DNA of 64,000 bases from Oceanimonas smirnovii ATCC BAA-899 (GCF_000381965.1 NZ_KB908458.1:1-64000), one strand, 5' to 3'. Counted from the stretch's first letter, positions 38,202 through 47,966 are shown. Notes: a model not told the origin generated them from the sequence alone. Program-made: numbers and translations.

Positions 38202-38719
38202 CTGAAACGAACAATCGCCTGTTTCTGGCCTTCGCCGCCCAGCAGCTGGCCCCTGAGCTGACATTATTACAAAACCGGCTGGCGCTGCCGGGCCGGCGCG
38301 TTCCTCCCGAGCAATTCCATATGACTCTGCATTTTATGGGTCAATGCACACCCGAACAGCAGACCTCTTTGCTGGCCCAGATAGACCGCCTGACACTGCC
38401 TGCCTTTGCCCTCACTCTGGATCGGCTGGGCTGCTTTGCCAAAGCCGGCGTTATCTGGCTGGGGCCAAGCGCACCGCCTGACTCTCTGATGAAGTTATAC
38501 GAGACCATAGAGCTGAAATGCCGGGCTTTGGGTGCCGGCAAGCCCCACCGCGCCTACCGGCCTCATATTACTCTGTTCAGAAACTGTACCAGTGAGGCGC
38601 TACCACCCATAGCGCCACTGCATTACCGCCCGGACAGCCTGTGCCTGTATCGCTCCGAGCTGACCGCGCAGGGGCCGGTTTATCACTGCCAGAAGCGCTG
38701 GCCTTTGAAAAGGGAATAG
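38198..38719 (+). CDS. thpR: RNA 2',3'-cyclic phosphodiesterase (LigT/ThpR)
   Basis: 2H phosphoesterase of 173 aa (E. coli 176). The two catalytic motifs are HMTLHFMG (about residue 41) and HITLFRN (about residue 121). It opens 2',3'-cyclic phosphates at RNA ends; the archetype also ligates tRNA halves in vitro. The ATG overlaps the TGA of the cyclic-di-GMP gene by 4 bp, so it is probably translationally coupled. It is convergent with sfsA. Confidence 0.92.
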   Translation: MTETNNRLFLAFAAQQLAPELTLLQNRLALPGRRVPPEQFHMTLHFMGQCTPEQQTSLLAQIDRLTLPAFALTLDRLGCFAKAGVIWLGPSAPPDSLMKLYETIELKCRALGAGKPHRAYRPHITLFRNCTSEALPPIAPLHYRPDSLCLYRSELTAQGPVYHCQKRWPLKRE

Positions 38720-38733
38720 GGACTGGGAACTAG

Positions 38734-38772
38734 GGAGCAGGAATGTCGGTTATCGCAGCGCTATTCCGCTCC
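38734..38772. repeat. hairpin between convergent thpR and sfsA
   Basis: GGAGC-A-GGAAT (38734-38744) pairs with ATTCC-GCTCC (38763-38772) across an 18-nt loop. There is no T-run. It follows a GGGACTGGGAACTAGGG stretch. A possible transcript-end structure. Confidence 0.4.
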
Positions 38773-38802
38773 TGCAGACGGCTTTCAACGACACTTCGGT
38801 GT

Positions 38803-39507
38803 TTAAACCTCCACCGGTACTGGCTCGGTCAGGGTCATGCCTTCTGGTGAAATCGTTGCCTTCCAGGCCTGGCATTCCACGCCGGCGGCAACGGCTTCGC
38901 GCACCAGAGCGGCGTATTTGGGATCCAGATGCTCTGCGGGGCTGACCCGCTCAATGCCGGTGTGCAGCACGCAAAACAGCATCACCGCTCTGTGACCGGC
39001 CTTGGCGCATTCCATCAGCTCGCGCACATGTTTTTGTGCCCGCAGGCTTTGCGTATCCGGAAAAAAACCGGCCCCGCCACCTTCATGCAGGGTCACGCTT
39101 TTCACCTCCACATAACAGTCGGGCCGGCCTTCGCCACTCAGTAAAAAATCAATGCGGCTGTTTTCACTGCCATAGCGCACTTCGGCCCGCACTCGTTCAT
39201 AACCGGCCAGTGCCGGAATTCGCTGTTCACTCAGCGCCTCGGCCACCAGCTGATTGGCCCGGCTGGTATTCACGCAAATAAAATCACCGGCATCATTGCG
39301 GCTCAGCTCCCAGGTATGGGCATATTTTCGCCTGGGATTATCGGAAGTGGAGTAAAATACGGTCCAGCCCGGCTCGGCACACCCCGTCATCCGGCCGGTA
39401 TTGGGGCAGTGCAGCGTCAGCTCCCGCCCCTCCGCCTGCACATCGGCCAAAAAACGTTTATAGCGCCGAATCAGCCGCCCGCAGCCCAATGATGAGGAAA
39501 AATCCAA
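38803..39507 (-). CDS. sfsA: SfsA DNA/RNA nuclease
   Basis: Protein of 234 aa, the same length as E. coli SfsA. The conserved block LIRRYKRFLADVQAEGRELT is followed by HCPNTGRMTGCAEPG and YSTSDNPRRKYAHTWEL, then the nuclease core SRIDFLLSGEGRPDCYVEVKSVTL. SfsA was first linked to maltose-gene expression and later shown to have nuclease activity. The proposed start is TTG (39505-39507), with AGG 6 nt upstream; it gives exactly the family length. The frame stays open 65 codons further upstream but that part has no family similarity. Confidence 0.85.
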   Translation of the reverse strand: MDFSSSLGCGRLIRRYKRFLADVQAEGRELTLHCPNTGRMTGCAEPGWTVFYSTSDNPRRKYAHTWELSRNDAGDFICVNTSRANQLVAEALSEQRIPALAGYERVRAEVRYGSENSRIDFLLSGEGRPDCYVEVKSVTLHEGGGAGFFPDTQSLRAQKHVRELMECAKAGHRAVMLFCVLHTGIERVSPAEHLDPKYAALVREAVAAGVECQAWKATISPEGMTLTEPVPVEV

Positions 39508-39606
39508 AATAAAACCTATAGTTGTTGAAATGATACGGAATGGTAACCGTAACAAGGTTTCAGGCTCCAGACTTGAAAAGCGCTCACTTCGCCCCCATCT
39601 GGTGGG

Positions 39607-39639
39607 GTCACCATAAGAAAGCATGGACTCTTTGGTGAC
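39607..39639. repeat. imperfect hairpin in the sfsA-dksA spacer
   Basis: GTCACCATAAGA (39607-39618) pairs with TCTTTGGTGAC (39629-39639) with one bulge and a roughly 10-nt loop. It lies in the 285-bp spacer between divergent sfsA and dksA, on neither gene's obvious terminator side. Role unknown. Confidence 0.4.
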
Positions 39640-39709
39640 ATGGTGGTGGTGTTTATATAGCCAGATTGTGCCGTACGAAGACCACTTTCGCAGAAACAGC
39701 ACGGTAAAA

Positions 39710-39739
39710 TTGCTTTGCCATTATGCTTTCTGCTATAGA
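39710..39739 (+). promoter_or_regulatory. probable dksA promoter
   Basis: -35 TTGCTT (39710-39715), an 18-bp spacer and -10 TATAGA (39734-39739) preceded by TGC, 53 bp before the dksA ATG. Confidence 0.55.
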
Positions 39740-39792
39740 TAGCCGCTTCTCAAATTTGGTTGGCGCAATATTTGCTTTTTAGGAGATACAGA

Positions 39793-40245
39793 ATGCCAGC
39801 AGTCGAAACCAAAAAATCTCTCGGTATTCTGGCTATTGCCGGTGTTGAACCCTACCAGGCCAAGCCCGACGAAGAATACATGAACGAAGCGCAGAAGACG
39901 CACTTCCGCAAAATTCTGGGTGCCTGGCGCAATCAATTGCGCGAAGAGGTGGATCGCACCGTGGGCCATATGAAGGACGAAGCCGCCAACTTCCCGGATC
40001 CGGTAGACAGAGCCGCCCAGGAAGAAGAATTCGCCCTTGAGCTGCGTGCTCGCGACCGGGAACGTAAACTGATCAAAAAGATCGAAAAAACCCTGCAGAA
40101 AATCGAAGAAGACGATTTCGGCTTTTGCGAGCACTGCGGCGTGGAAATTGGCATTCGTCGTCTTGAGGCCCGTCCCACTGCCGATCTGTGTATCGACTGC
40201 AAAACCCTGGCCGAGATCAAGGAAAAGCAGATGGCCGGTTACTGA
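39793..40245 (+). CDS. dksA: RNA polymerase-binding transcription factor DksA
   Basis: Protein of 150 aa (E. coli 151). With ppGpp it binds the RNA polymerase secondary channel and tunes rRNA and amino-acid promoters. It has a coiled-coil (about 33-110) whose tip carries DPVDRA, the acidic tip residues needed for activity, and the C4 zinc finger CEHC...CIDC. The start is the ATG with AGGAGA (39781-39786). First gene of the dksA-gluQ-pcnB-folK-panBCD run, as in E. coli. Confidence 0.98.
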   Translation: MPAVETKKSLGILAIAGVEPYQAKPDEEYMNEAQKTHFRKILGAWRNQLREEVDRTVGHMKDEAANFPDPVDRAAQEEEFALELRARDRERKLIKKIEKTLQKIEEDDFGFCEHCGVEIGIRRLEARPTADLCIDCKTLAEIKEKQMAGY

Positions 40246-40260
40246 CCGGTCAGTATATCC

Positions 40261-41184
40261 ATGAATAACACAGCGCCCGACCGCTATACAGGGCGCTTTG
40301 CCCCCTCTCCCAGCGGTCCCCTTCATTTTGGCTCTCTTATTGCCGCTCTTGGCAGCTACCTGCAGGCCCGCAGTCTGGCAGGGCAATGGCAGGTGCGCAT
40401 TGAAGATCTGGACCCGCCCCGGGAAGTTGCGGGGGCAGCCGATGATATTTTACGCACCCTTGAGGCCTTTGGCCTGCACTGGGACGGTGCCTTGGTATAT
40501 CAGAGCCAGCGGCATGAGCGTTATCAGCAGATACTGGATGACTGGGCCAGCCGCGGGCTTACCTATTACTGTCACTGTACCCGCAAACAGATTGCCGCCG
40601 CCGGGGGGCTCTACACCGGCCACTGCCGGAAACTGGGACTGGCAGCAAAAGGTGCCGCCGTGCGGTTGAAAATGTTCAGCCCCGTCTATGGTTTTCACGA
40701 TCAGCTGCAAGGTGAGGTGCGCGTGGACGAGCGCCTCGCAGAAGAAGATTTTATTGTGCGCCGGCGCGACGGCTTTTATGCCTATAACCTGGCGGTGGTC
40801 ATTGACGACATGGATGCGGGCATCACACAAGTGGTGCGCGGTGCCGATCTGCTGGAGCCCACAGCGCGCCAGATTGCACTCTACCGTTTGCTGAATGCTC
40901 CCGTACCCGACTGGCTGCATTTACCCCTGGCGGTATTTCAGGGCAATAAGCTGTCCAAGCAAAACCATGCGCCTCCCCTGAATATAAAAGCACCAGGTGA
41001 GGCCTTGTGGCAGGCCCTGACGTTTCTCGGGCAGCAGCCACCGGCAGACTTGTTTGGTGCCGGTGCAGATGAATTGCTGGCCTGGGCCATTTCGAACTGG
41101 CAGCTGAATAAAGTGCCTTCGAGGCCAGATATTGAGCTGAATTGCGCCGACAGTTCGCATTTTCAGCGCCCTGCGCTATCATAG
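40261..41184 (+). CDS. gluQ: glutamyl-queuosine tRNA(Asp) synthetase
   Basis: Truncated glutamyl-tRNA synthetase paralogue of 307 aa that attaches glutamate to the queuosine of tRNA(Asp). [20 protein letters not shown] holds the HIGH-like motif (HFGS), a zinc site is formed by YYCHCTRKQ and CR further on, and KLSKQNH is the KMSKS-like loop. It lacks the anticodon-binding domain of GltX, as expected. It starts 15 bp after dksA. Confidence 0.95.
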   Translation: MNNTAPDRYTGRFAPSPSGPLHFGSLIAALGSYLQARSLAGQWQVRIEDLDPPREVAGAADDILRTLEAFGLHWDGALVYQSQRHERYQQILDDWASRGLTYYCHCTRKQIAAAGGLYTGHCRKLGLAAKGAAVRLKMFSPVYGFHDQLQGEVRVDERLAEEDFIVRRRDGFYAYNLAVVIDDMDAGITQVVRGADLLEPTARQIALYRLLNAPVPDWLHLPLAVFQGNKLSKQNHAPPLNIKAPGEALWQALTFLGQQPPADLFGAGADELLAWAISNWQLNKVPSRPDIELNCADSSHFQRPALS

Positions 41185-41223
41185 TGCGCCGATTTTTCAA
41201 CCCCGACCCTCGCGAGGTGTCCT

Positions 41224-42627
41224 ATTTTTTCCCAGATTGCCGGCTTTTGTAAAAAGCTGCTGACCCGACAACAGGAGGCGTTGCCCTTGCAACCCGTGGT
41301 ACTGACGCGCGACCAGCATGGTATTTCGCGCCAACAAATCAGTGATAACGCCCTCAAGGTGCTCTATCGCCTGAACAAGGGGGGCTATGAAGCCTACCTG
41401 GTAGGCGGTGGCGTGCGCGACCTGCTGCTGGGCCGCCAGCCCAAAGACTTTGACGTGGCCACCAATGCCACACCGGAGCAGGTAAAGGGGCTGTTCAGCA
41501 ATTGCCGGCTGGTGGGCCGTCGCTTTCGTCTGGCCCATGTGCTGTTTGGCCGGGACGTGATTGAAGTGGCGACCTTTCGCGGCCATCACCACAGCGTGAA
41601 CACCAGCAAGCATGTGTCTTCCCGCTCCAAGGAAGGCATGCTGCTGCGGGATAACGTGTACGGCACCATCGAAGAAGATGCCGAACGCCGCGACTTTACC
41701 GTTAACGCCCTCTACTACAATATTGCTGACTTTACCGTGCTGGGCTTTGCCGGCGGCCTGGCAGATCTTGAAGCCCGCCGCCTTGATCTGATTGGCGACC
41801 CGGAGACCCGTTACCGGGAAGACCCGGTGCGCATGCTGCGTGCCGTGCGTTTTTCCGCCAAGCTGGGGCTGTCCATCAGTCCGCGCACCGAAGCGCCCAT
41901 CAGAGAGCTGGCACCACTGCTGACCGATATTCCGCCTGCCCGCCTGTTTGAAGAAACCCTCAAGCTGCTGCTGGCCGGTCAGGGTGTCGAAACCTATCGT
42001 CAGCTGCAGCACTACGGCCTGTTTGCGCCACTGTTTCCGGAAGCCTTTGAGGTGATGGGCCGCGGTAACAACCGCTATGGTCGCTTTATTGAGCTGGCCC
42101 TGGCCAACACCGATGAACGCATTGCTCAGGAACAGCGGGTCACTCCTGCTTTCCTGTACGCTGCGCTGCTGTGGGGCCCGGTAGAAACCCGCACCCAGGA
42201 ATTTGTTAACGAAGGCGGCCTTGGCTATCACGATGCCTTTATGCTGGCTGCCGACGAAGTCATTAGCCGCCAGGTCAAAAGCGTGGCCATTCCGCGTCGC
42301 TTCAGTACCGTCGTGCGCGATATCTGGCAGCTGCAGGACAGGCTCACCAAACGCGCCGGCAAGCGCCCGTTCCGCTTGCTGGAACATCCCAAGTTTCGCG
42401 CCGGCTACGACTTTTTGCTGCTGCGGGCCGAGCTGGACCCGCGTTTGCGTGAACTGGCCGACTGGTGGACCGACTTTCAGCAGGCCAACCCCATGGAACG
42501 CCACCCGGTGGGGCACCACCCCGCCGATCGTCAGCAACAGAGCCGCCCTGCGCGCAACAGCAACGATAACGAAGGCAGCAGCCGTAAACGCAAGCGTCGC
42601 CGCCCGCGCCGGAAAAAAGAGTCGTGA
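41224..42627 (+). CDS. pcnB: poly(A) polymerase I, with AUU start codon
   Basis: Poly(A) polymerase of 467 aa (E. coli 465) that adds 3' poly(A) tails and promotes RNA decay. Nucleotidyltransferase motif [28 protein letters not shown] and [16 protein letters not shown] are visible; the basic C terminus ends in [15 protein letters not shown] place the start at ATT 41224-41226, with GAGG (41214-41217) 6 nt upstream. Reading from there gives (M)[16 protein letters not shown], which aligns with the N terminus of E. coli PcnB (MFTRVANFCRKVLSREE), itself initiated at AUU. TTG codons at 41281 or 41287 would remove this conserved segment. Confidence 0.9.
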   Translation: MFSQIAGFCKKLLTRQQEALPLQPVVLTRDQHGISRQQISDNALKVLYRLNKGGYEAYLVGGGVRDLLLGRQPKDFDVATNATPEQVKGLFSNCRLVGRRFRLAHVLFGRDVIEVATFRGHHHSVNTSKHVSSRSKEGMLLRDNVYGTIEEDAERRDFTVNALYYNIADFTVLGFAGGLADLEARRLDLIGDPETRYREDPVRMLRAVRFSAKLGLSISPRTEAPIRELAPLLTDIPPARLFEETLKLLLAGQGVETYRQLQHYGLFAPLFPEAFEVMGRGNNRYGRFIELALANTDERIAQEQRVTPAFLYAALLWGPVETRTQEFVNEGGLGYHDAFMLAADEVISRQVKSVAIPRRFSTVVRDIWQLQDRLTKRAGKRPFRLLEHPKFRAGYDFLLLRAELDPRLRELADWWTDFQQANPMERHPVGHHPADRQQQSRPARNSNDNEGSSRKRKRRRPRRKKES

Positions 42628-43112
42628 CACGGGTTTATGTCGCCCTGGGGGCTAATCTGAATGAGCCACTGGCCCGTATTCGCGCGGCCCAGCAGGCCCT
42701 GTCGTCCCTGGCTGACGCTGGCAGCCTGCGTCACTCCCGGCTGTATTGCAGCAAGCCCATGGGTCCGGCCGATCAGCCCGACTTTATCAATGGCGTATCA
42801 GTATTTGATACCAGCCTTTCCCCCCACGACCTGCTTGATGCGTTGCAGGCCATCGAGCAGCGGGAAGGACGCGTTCGCAAGGATGAACGCTGGGGACCCA
42901 GAGCACTGGATCTCGATATACTGCTCTATGGAGAGCAGCAAATTAATGATCAACGTCTTACCGTTCCTCACTACGGCATGAAGCAAAGGGAATTTGTACT
43001 TTATCCGCTGGCAGATCTCGCCCCTGAGCTTACCCTGCCCTGCGGCACGACTCTCTCCTCCCTGCTGCAGCAATGCCCGCTCAACGGCATGACGCCTCTG
43101 TCCGAGCAGTAA
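42624..43112 (+). CDS. folK: 2-amino-4-hydroxy-6-hydroxymethyldihydropteridine pyrophosphokinase
   Basis: HPPK of 162 aa (E. coli 159), which pyrophosphorylates the pterin before DHPS in folate synthesis. [12 protein letters not shown], the substrate loop and the signature [15 protein letters not shown] are intact. It starts with GTG overlapping the pcnB stop (GTGA), so translation is probably coupled. It lies 12 bp before panB. Confidence 0.95.
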   Translation: MTRVYVALGANLNEPLARIRAAQQALSSLADAGSLRHSRLYCSKPMGPADQPDFINGVSVFDTSLSPHDLLDALQAIEQREGRVRKDERWGPRALDLDILLYGEQQINDQRLTVPHYGMKQREFVLYPLADLAPELTLPCGTTLSSLLQQCPLNGMTPLSEQ

Positions 43113-43124
43113 CAGGAAACCAAA

Positions 43125-43919
43125 ATGAGTAAAATCACTACCGCCAGACTGCGGGCCATGAAGCAGGCCGGCGACAAAATCGCCATGATCACTGCCTATG
43201 ACGCCACCTTTGCCACTCTGTTTGAGCAAGCGGGTGTGCACGCCATTTTAATTGGCGACTCGCTGGGCATGGTGCTGCAGGGTGAAAGCAGCACCCTTGG
43301 CGTAACCATGGATGACATGGCTTACCATACCCGTTGTGTGGCTAATGGCTGCGAAAAGGCGTTCATCGTCGCCGACATGCCGTTTATGAGCTATAGCAAC
43401 CCGGAGCAAGCCTGCACCAATGCGGCAACGTTAATGCGCGCCGGTGCTCATATGGTAAAGCTGGAAGGAGGTGACTGGCTGTCCGAGACGGTGCAGCAGC
43501 TCACCCGTCAGGGCGTGCCGGTATGTGGTCATCTGGGGCTGACACCCCAGTCGGTGCATGTGTTCGGCGGCTTCAAGCTGCAGGGCCGTGAAGCCGAGCA
43601 GGCAGCGCAGATCAAGCATCATGCCAAAGCGCTGGAAGCCGCCGGCATTCAGCTGCTGGTACTGGAATGCGTACCCAGCCCGCTTGCGGCCGAGATCAGC
43701 CGCATGCTGTCGATTCCGGTGATTGGCATTGGTGCCGGTGCCGATACCGACGGCCAGGTGCTGGTGATGCAGGACGCCCTGGGGCTGACTACCGGCTATG
43801 TGCCCAAATTTACCAAAAATTTCCTGGCTGACAGCGGCAATGTAAAGGCCGCTATCGAGACCTATGTGGCCGAGGTGGCCGCAGGCCGCTTTCCCGGCCC
43901 TGAGCACAGCTTTAACTGA
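43125..43919 (+). CDS. panB: 3-methyl-2-oxobutanoate hydroxymethyltransferase
   Basis: Ketopantoate hydroxymethyltransferase of 264 aa (E. coli 264), the first committed step of pantothenate synthesis. Metal- and substrate-binding segments include [40 protein letters not shown] and [11 protein letters not shown], plus the catalytic Glu in [17 protein letters not shown] precedes the ATG. Confidence 0.97.
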   Translation: MSKITTARLRAMKQAGDKIAMITAYDATFATLFEQAGVHAILIGDSLGMVLQGESSTLGVTMDDMAYHTRCVANGCEKAFIVADMPFMSYSNPEQACTNAATLMRAGAHMVKLEGGDWLSETVQQLTRQGVPVCGHLGLTPQSVHVFGGFKLQGREAEQAAQIKHHAKALEAAGIQLLVLECVPSPLAAEISRMLSIPVIGIGAGADTDGQVLVMQDALGLTTGYVPKFTKNFLADSGNVKAAIETYVAEVAAGRFPGPEHSFN

Positions 43920-43929
43920 GAGAAGTTCC

Positions 43930-44778
43930 ATGCAAGTGGTCAGTAATATAGAACAGCTGAGAGCCACCATCAGTGAGTGGCGTCGCGCCGGCCTGCGCAT
44001 CGGCTTTGTGCCCACCATGGGCAACCTGCACAATGGTCACCTGGAGCTGGTACGCCGGGCCCGTGAACAAGCCGACAGAGTCGTGGTCAGTATTTTCGTC
44101 AATCCCCTGCAGTTTGACCGTGCCGCCGATCTGGATGCCTATCCGCGCACGCTGGAGCAAGACTGCGAACGCCTGGGTGAGCTGGCCGAGCTGGTGTTTA
44201 CTCCCACCCCCGAGCTGATGTACCCCCATGGTCAGCAGCAACAGACCAAAGTCGTTGTGCCAGGTGTTTCCGAAGTACTGGAAGGGGCGCTGCGCCCGGG
44301 CCATTTCGACGGCGTCAGCACGGTTGTGTGCAAGCTGTTCAATCTGGTGCAGCCCGATGTGGCCTGTTTTGGCGAAAAGGATTATCAACAACTGGCACTG
44401 ATCCGTAAAATGACTGCAGATCTGAACCTGCCGGTAGACATTATTGGCGTGCCCACGGTACGCGCCGACGACGGCCTGGCGCTGAGTTCACGCAACGGTT
44501 ACCTGACCGAGGCCGAACGGGCACTGGCACCCATGCTTGCCGCCACCATGAACTGGCTGGCAGAACGGCTGACCGCCGGCGAACGTAACCTTGAACAGCT
44601 GGCTGCCGATGGCAGCGCCCGGCTGAATGACGCCGGTTTTCGCACCGATGGCATCGATATGGTAGATGCCGATACCCTGCTCCCGCTGAATGAACACAGC
44701 CGGGCAGTGGTCATTTTAATGGCCGCCTTTCTGGGCAAGGCCAGACTGATAGACAACCGGGTCGTCACACTCGGCTAA
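43930..44778 (+). CDS. panC: pantothenate synthetase
   Basis: Pantoate-beta-alanine ligase of 282 aa (E. coli 283). It shows the HIGH-like nucleotidyl motif [34 protein letters not shown] and the KMSKS-like LSSRNGYL. The start is ATG 43930, 10 bp after panB; the open frame begins inside panB. The ribosome site (GAGAGAAG) is modest, so coupling to panB is likely. Confidence 0.97.
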   Translation: MQVVSNIEQLRATISEWRRAGLRIGFVPTMGNLHNGHLELVRRAREQADRVVVSIFVNPLQFDRAADLDAYPRTLEQDCERLGELAELVFTPTPELMYPHGQQQQTKVVVPGVSEVLEGALRPGHFDGVSTVVCKLFNLVQPDVACFGEKDYQQLALIRKMTADLNLPVDIIGVPTVRADDGLALSSRNGYLTEAERALAPMLAATMNWLAERLTAGERNLEQLAADGSARLNDAGFRTDGIDMVDADTLLPLNEHSRAVVILMAAFLGKARLIDNRVVTLG

Positions 44779-44798
44779 CGATACGGAGACAAGCAAAC

Positions 44799-45185
44799 AT
44801 GGACATGCAACGCATTATGCTCAGAGGCAAGCTGCATCAGGCCCGGGTTACCCACGCCGAGCTGAATTATGAAGGCTCCTGCGCCATTGATCAGGATCTG
44901 CTGGATGCAGTGAATATTCGCGAATATGAGCAGATTGATATTTATAACATCGAGAACGGCGAGCGTTTTCATACCTACGCCATTGCCGGTGAGCGTGGCT
45001 CGAAAATGATTTCCCTGAACGGTGCCGCTGCCCGCAAGGCCGCCGTGGGCGATCGCATCATCATCTGCGCCTATGCGCCCATGAGCGAGCAGCAAATAAA
45101 CTCTTACGACCCGAATCTGGTCTATCTGGATGCCGATAACAACATAGTGCGCACCAGCAAGAACATTCCGCTGCAACTGGCCTGA
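44799..45185 (+). CDS. panD: aspartate 1-decarboxylase proenzyme
   Basis: Pyruvoyl-dependent enzyme of 128 aa that makes beta-alanine. Self-cleavage is expected between Gly and Ser of YEGSCAID (Gly26-Ser27 from this ATG; the second ATG at 44805 would give the E. coli numbering 24-25). GGAG at 44785-44788 fits the first ATG better. panBCD are contiguous here, whereas in E. coli extra genes lie between panC and panD. A terminator follows. Confidence 0.97.
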   Translation: MDMQRIMLRGKLHQARVTHAELNYEGSCAIDQDLLDAVNIREYEQIDIYNIENGERFHTYAIAGERGSKMISLNGAAARKAAVGDRIIICAYAPMSEQQINSYDPNLVYLDADNNIVRTSKNIPLQLA

Positions 45186-45212
45186 TTATCGGCTTTCACC
45201 GCAGTAAATAAC

Positions 45213-45239
45213 AAAATGCAGCCAACTGGCTGCATTTTT
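45213..45239 (+). terminator. Rho-independent terminator after panD
   Basis: AAAATGCAGCC (45213-45223), a short loop, GGCTGCATTTTT. Confidence 0.9.
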
Positions 45240-45267
45240 GCTTAAACGAGCCGGAAAAGTCGTGCAA

Positions 45268-45383
45268 CGAAGCATCAATGCGGTTGCGCTCCGCCGACAC
45301 GCTTCAAGTACTTCCCTGTAACGCTCGAAAATGCCATCCATGGCATTTTATGGTCGGCTACGGCAATCCCCACTGCTGCTTCG
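45268..45383 (+). repeat. dispersed hairpin repeat, copy R3
   Basis: 116 bp. Arms CGAAGCATCAATGCGGTTGC...CGCCGAC and GTCGGCTACGGCAATCCCC...TGCTTCG pair imperfectly. Core: GACACGCTTCAAGTAC and stem-loop AATGCCA-TCCA-TGGCATT. Almost identical to R5 (47967-48082). Followed 47 bp later by R4. Confidence 0.88.
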
Positions 45384-45430
45384 GGCAACATCGGCGTTGC
45401 CTGCATGCTGCCAATCAGCTCCGAGTGTCC

Positions 45431-45540
45431 AAGAAGGACAAAGGGTGTCTGCTTCGCCGCACCCTCTGCGCCAGGGAGGGCGCAGCGGAGCCACCAGGGA
45501 GGGGTTCACGGCGTGTCGGCGAAGCAGTGCCCTTTGCCCG
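45431..45540 (+). repeat. dispersed hairpin repeat, copy R4
   Basis: 110 bp. Arms CAAAGGGTGTCTGCTTCGCCG and CGGCGAAGCAGTGCCCTTTG pair; inner stem CTGCGCC...GGCGCAG. Close to R6 (48128) and, inverted, to R8 (21631). Confidence 0.88.
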
Positions 45541-45569
45541 TTTACGCAGGCGTTACAGACACCTGCTGA

Positions 45570-46343
45570 TCAGTGCCGCAGGCCGCGGCCGGTGTGAATC
45601 AGGTACCAGGCCGCGCCGTAGAAGGCAGCGATAAAGGCAATAATAATGCCGTAGGCCACGGTCAGGGGCACATCACTGATGCCGAGAAAACCATAACGAA
45701 AGGCGTTCACCATATAGAGCACAGGATTGGCATGAGACACGCCCTGCCAGAACTCCGGCAGCAGCTCGATGGAGTAGAACACCCCGCCCAGATAGGTCAG
45801 CGGCGTCAGAATAAAAGTGGGAATAATGCTGATATCATCAAAGGAGCGGGCGAAAATGGCGTTCAGCAGCCCGGCCAGAGAAAACAGCACAGCCGTCAGA
45901 AAAACAGTAAAGATAACGCTGAACAGGTGGCTTATCTGCAAATCCACAAAAAACAGCGATACCAGACTGACAATAAGGCCTACCAGCAAGCCCCGGGTGA
46001 CACCGCCACCCACATAGCCGGCAATAATCACATAGGTGGGCACCGGGGCCACCAGCAGCTCTTCTACATTGCGCTGAAACTTGCTGCTGAAAAACGACGA
46101 GGCGACGTTAGAGTAGGAGTTGGTGATCACCGACATCATGATAAGACCCGGCACAATAAAGGCCATATAGGAATAGCCGCCCATCTCGCCGATACGGCTG
46201 CCGATGAGGTTGCCAAAAATCACGAAATAGAGGGTCATGGTAATGGCCGGCGGCACCAGGGTCTGCACCCAAATGCGGGTAAAACGCACTATCTCCCGGT
46301 GCAGTATGCTTTTGAAGGCGATGTAATATTGTCTGGTATTCAC
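45570..46343 (-). CDS. yadH: ABC-2 type transporter permease, YadH-like
   Basis: Inner-membrane permease of 257 aa with six predicted helices and the ABC-2 motif region (IGSRIGEMGGYSYMAFIVPGL; LTPLTYLGGVFYSIELLPEFW). It is the membrane half of an exporter with YadG, encoded just upstream (4-bp overlap). Substrate unknown, as for E. coli YadGH. Confidence 0.9.
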   Translation of the reverse strand: MNTRQYYIAFKSILHREIVRFTRIWVQTLVPPAITMTLYFVIFGNLIGSRIGEMGGYSYMAFIVPGLIMMSVITNSYSNVASSFFSSKFQRNVEELLVAPVPTYVIIAGYVGGGVTRGLLVGLIVSLVSLFFVDLQISHLFSVIFTVFLTAVLFSLAGLLNAIFARSFDDISIIPTFILTPLTYLGGVFYSIELLPEFWQGVSHANPVLYMVNAFRYGFLGISDVPLTVAYGIIIAFIAAFYGAAWYLIHTGRGLRH

Positions 46344-47260
46344 GCTTTTCTCCCCTGCTCCACCAGTGTTACAAACAATTCTTCCAGCCGGTTGGCCTTG
46401 TTGCGCATGCTCAGCACACGAATACCCTGCTCATTCAGCTGAGCAAACACTCCATTCAGCCCCTGCTCTTTTGCTACTTCCACTTCCAGGGTGTGATCGT
46501 CTGTCATCTGCCAGTTAAAACCCGATAAAAAGGGCTCGCGACAGTCGGCAGCCAGATCGAGAATAAAGGTTTCCACATTGAGCTTGCCCAGCAACCCCTT
46601 CATGGTGGTGTTTTCCACCAGCCGGCCCTTGTCGATAATGCCGATATGGCGGCACAATATCTCCGCCTCTTCCAGATAGTGGGTGGTAAGAATAATGGTG
46701 ATACCTTCAGCATTAATTTCTTTCAGAAAATCCCACATGGCCCGGCGAATTTCGATATCCACTCCGGCGGTAGGCTCATCAAGGATCAGTAATTTGGGCT
46801 GATGCATCAGGGCCCGGGCTATCATCAGCCGGCGCTTCATGCCGCCGGACAAAGTACGCGCCGGCAGATCCCGCTTGTCCCATAAATCCAGCTGTTTCAG
46901 GTATCTTTCCGCCCGGGCCAGAGCTTCCTTGCGCTCCACACCATAAAGGCCGGCCTGATTCACCACTATCTGGCGCACTTTTTCAAACTGATTGAAGTTG
47001 AATTCCTGGGGTACCAGACCAATGCAGGACTTGGCCTGCTCCAGCTCAGTATCTATGTCGTGGCCAAACACTTTCACCGTGCCGCCGCTCTTGTTCACCA
47101 GAGACGAAACAATGCCGATAGTGGTGGATTTTCCCGCTCCGTTGGGGCCCAGCAGGGCGTAAAAATCACCCGCTTCCACATTCAGATCTATTCCCTTGAG
47201 CGCTTCCACACCACCCTCATAGGTTTTGCGCAAGCCCTGAATTTCCAGTGCTTTGGTCAT
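46340..47260 (-). CDS. yadG: ABC transporter ATP-binding protein, YadG-like
   Basis: ATPase of 306 aa (E. coli YadG 308). Walker A GPNGAGKST, signature LSGGMKRR and Walker B LLILDEPTAGVD are intact; the C-terminal about 80 residues form the family's accessory region. The start is ATG 47258-47260 with GGAG upstream. It overlaps yadH by 4 bp. E. coli has the carbonic anhydrase gene can between hpt and yadG; it is absent here. Confidence 0.93.
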   Translation of the reverse strand: MTKALEIQGLRKTYEGGVEALKGIDLNVEAGDFYALLGPNGAGKSTTIGIVSSLVNKSGGTVKVFGHDIDTELEQAKSCIGLVPQEFNFNQFEKVRQIVVNQAGLYGVERKEALARAERYLKQLDLWDKRDLPARTLSGGMKRRLMIARALMHQPKLLILDEPTAGVDIEIRRAMWDFLKEINAEGITIILTTHYLEEAEILCRHIGIIDKGRLVENTTMKGLLGKLNVETFILDLAADCREPFLSGFNWQMTDDHTLEVEVAKEQGLNGVFAQLNEQGIRVLSMRNKANRLEELFVTLVEQGRKA

Positions 47261-47339
47261 ATTTTCTCCAAACGAAAAACATATGCCTGGGCAAGGACCA
47301 GGCATATGAAGGAATCAAGTGTCGGAATACAGGAGTGCG

Positions 47340-47870
47340 CTACTCCAGCGGTACCACTTTGCCGATGTAAGGCAGATTGCGGTAACGTTGTGCGTAGTCG
47401 ATGCCGTAACCTACCACGAATTCATCGGGAATGGTAAAGCCCACCCAGTCTACCGGCACCTGGGCTTCACGACGCTCGGGCTTGTCGAGCAGGGTGCAAA
47501 TGGTGAGCGAGGCCGGGCTGCGCAAAGACAGTATTTCCTTCACCTTACTCAGGGTGTAACCGGTGTCGATGATGTCTTCGACGATCAACACATGCTTGCC
47601 GTGAATTTCGTCATCCAGATCTTTAAGAATGCGCACATCCCGGTTGCTGTCCATGCTGTTGCCATAGCTGGAGGCGGTCATAAAGTCGAGCCGCACCGGC
47701 ACAGTGAGATGGCGGCACAGATCGGCCATAAAAATACAGGAGCCCCGCAGCAGACCCACCATGACCACTTCCTCAACGCCCTGATAGTGGTTGTTTATCT
47801 GTTCGCCCAGCGCCTGAGTTCTGGCATTGACCTCATCGGTGCCGATCAGCACATCCACTCGGTGTTTCAT
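47340..47870 (-). CDS. hpt: hypoxanthine phosphoribosyltransferase
   Basis: Purine-salvage PRTase of 176 aa (E. coli Hpt 178), converting hypoxanthine (and guanine) to IMP (GMP). PRPP-binding motif [14 protein letters not shown], the flexible loop TASSYGNSM, and the C-terminal [19 protein letters not shown] are diagnostic. It lies 79 bp upstream of yadG on the same strand. Both sides of hpt-yadGH carry the paired hairpin repeats. Confidence 0.96.
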   Translation of the reverse strand: MKHRVDVLIGTDEVNARTQALGEQINNHYQGVEEVVMVGLLRGSCIFMADLCRHLTVPVRLDFMTASSYGNSMDSNRDVRILKDLDDEIHGKHVLIVEDIIDTGYTLSKVKEILSLRSPASLTICTLLDKPERREAQVPVDWVGFTIPDEFVVGYGIDYAQRYRNLPYIGKVVPLE

Positions 47871-47966
47871 TGTTACTGCTCCGTTCGGGTGGCCAGCACC
47901 CGGCTGTGATTAAAGCGGTATTTTAGCGGAATTCCCAAACCTGTGCACAAACGCGGATACGCAGCG

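Noticed and set aside
38720-38740. GGGACTGGGAACTAGGG stretch after thpR as a dispersed short repeat
   Set aside because: Only one clear copy in the window; a vaguely similar string near 48265-48285 is not close enough to claim a family.
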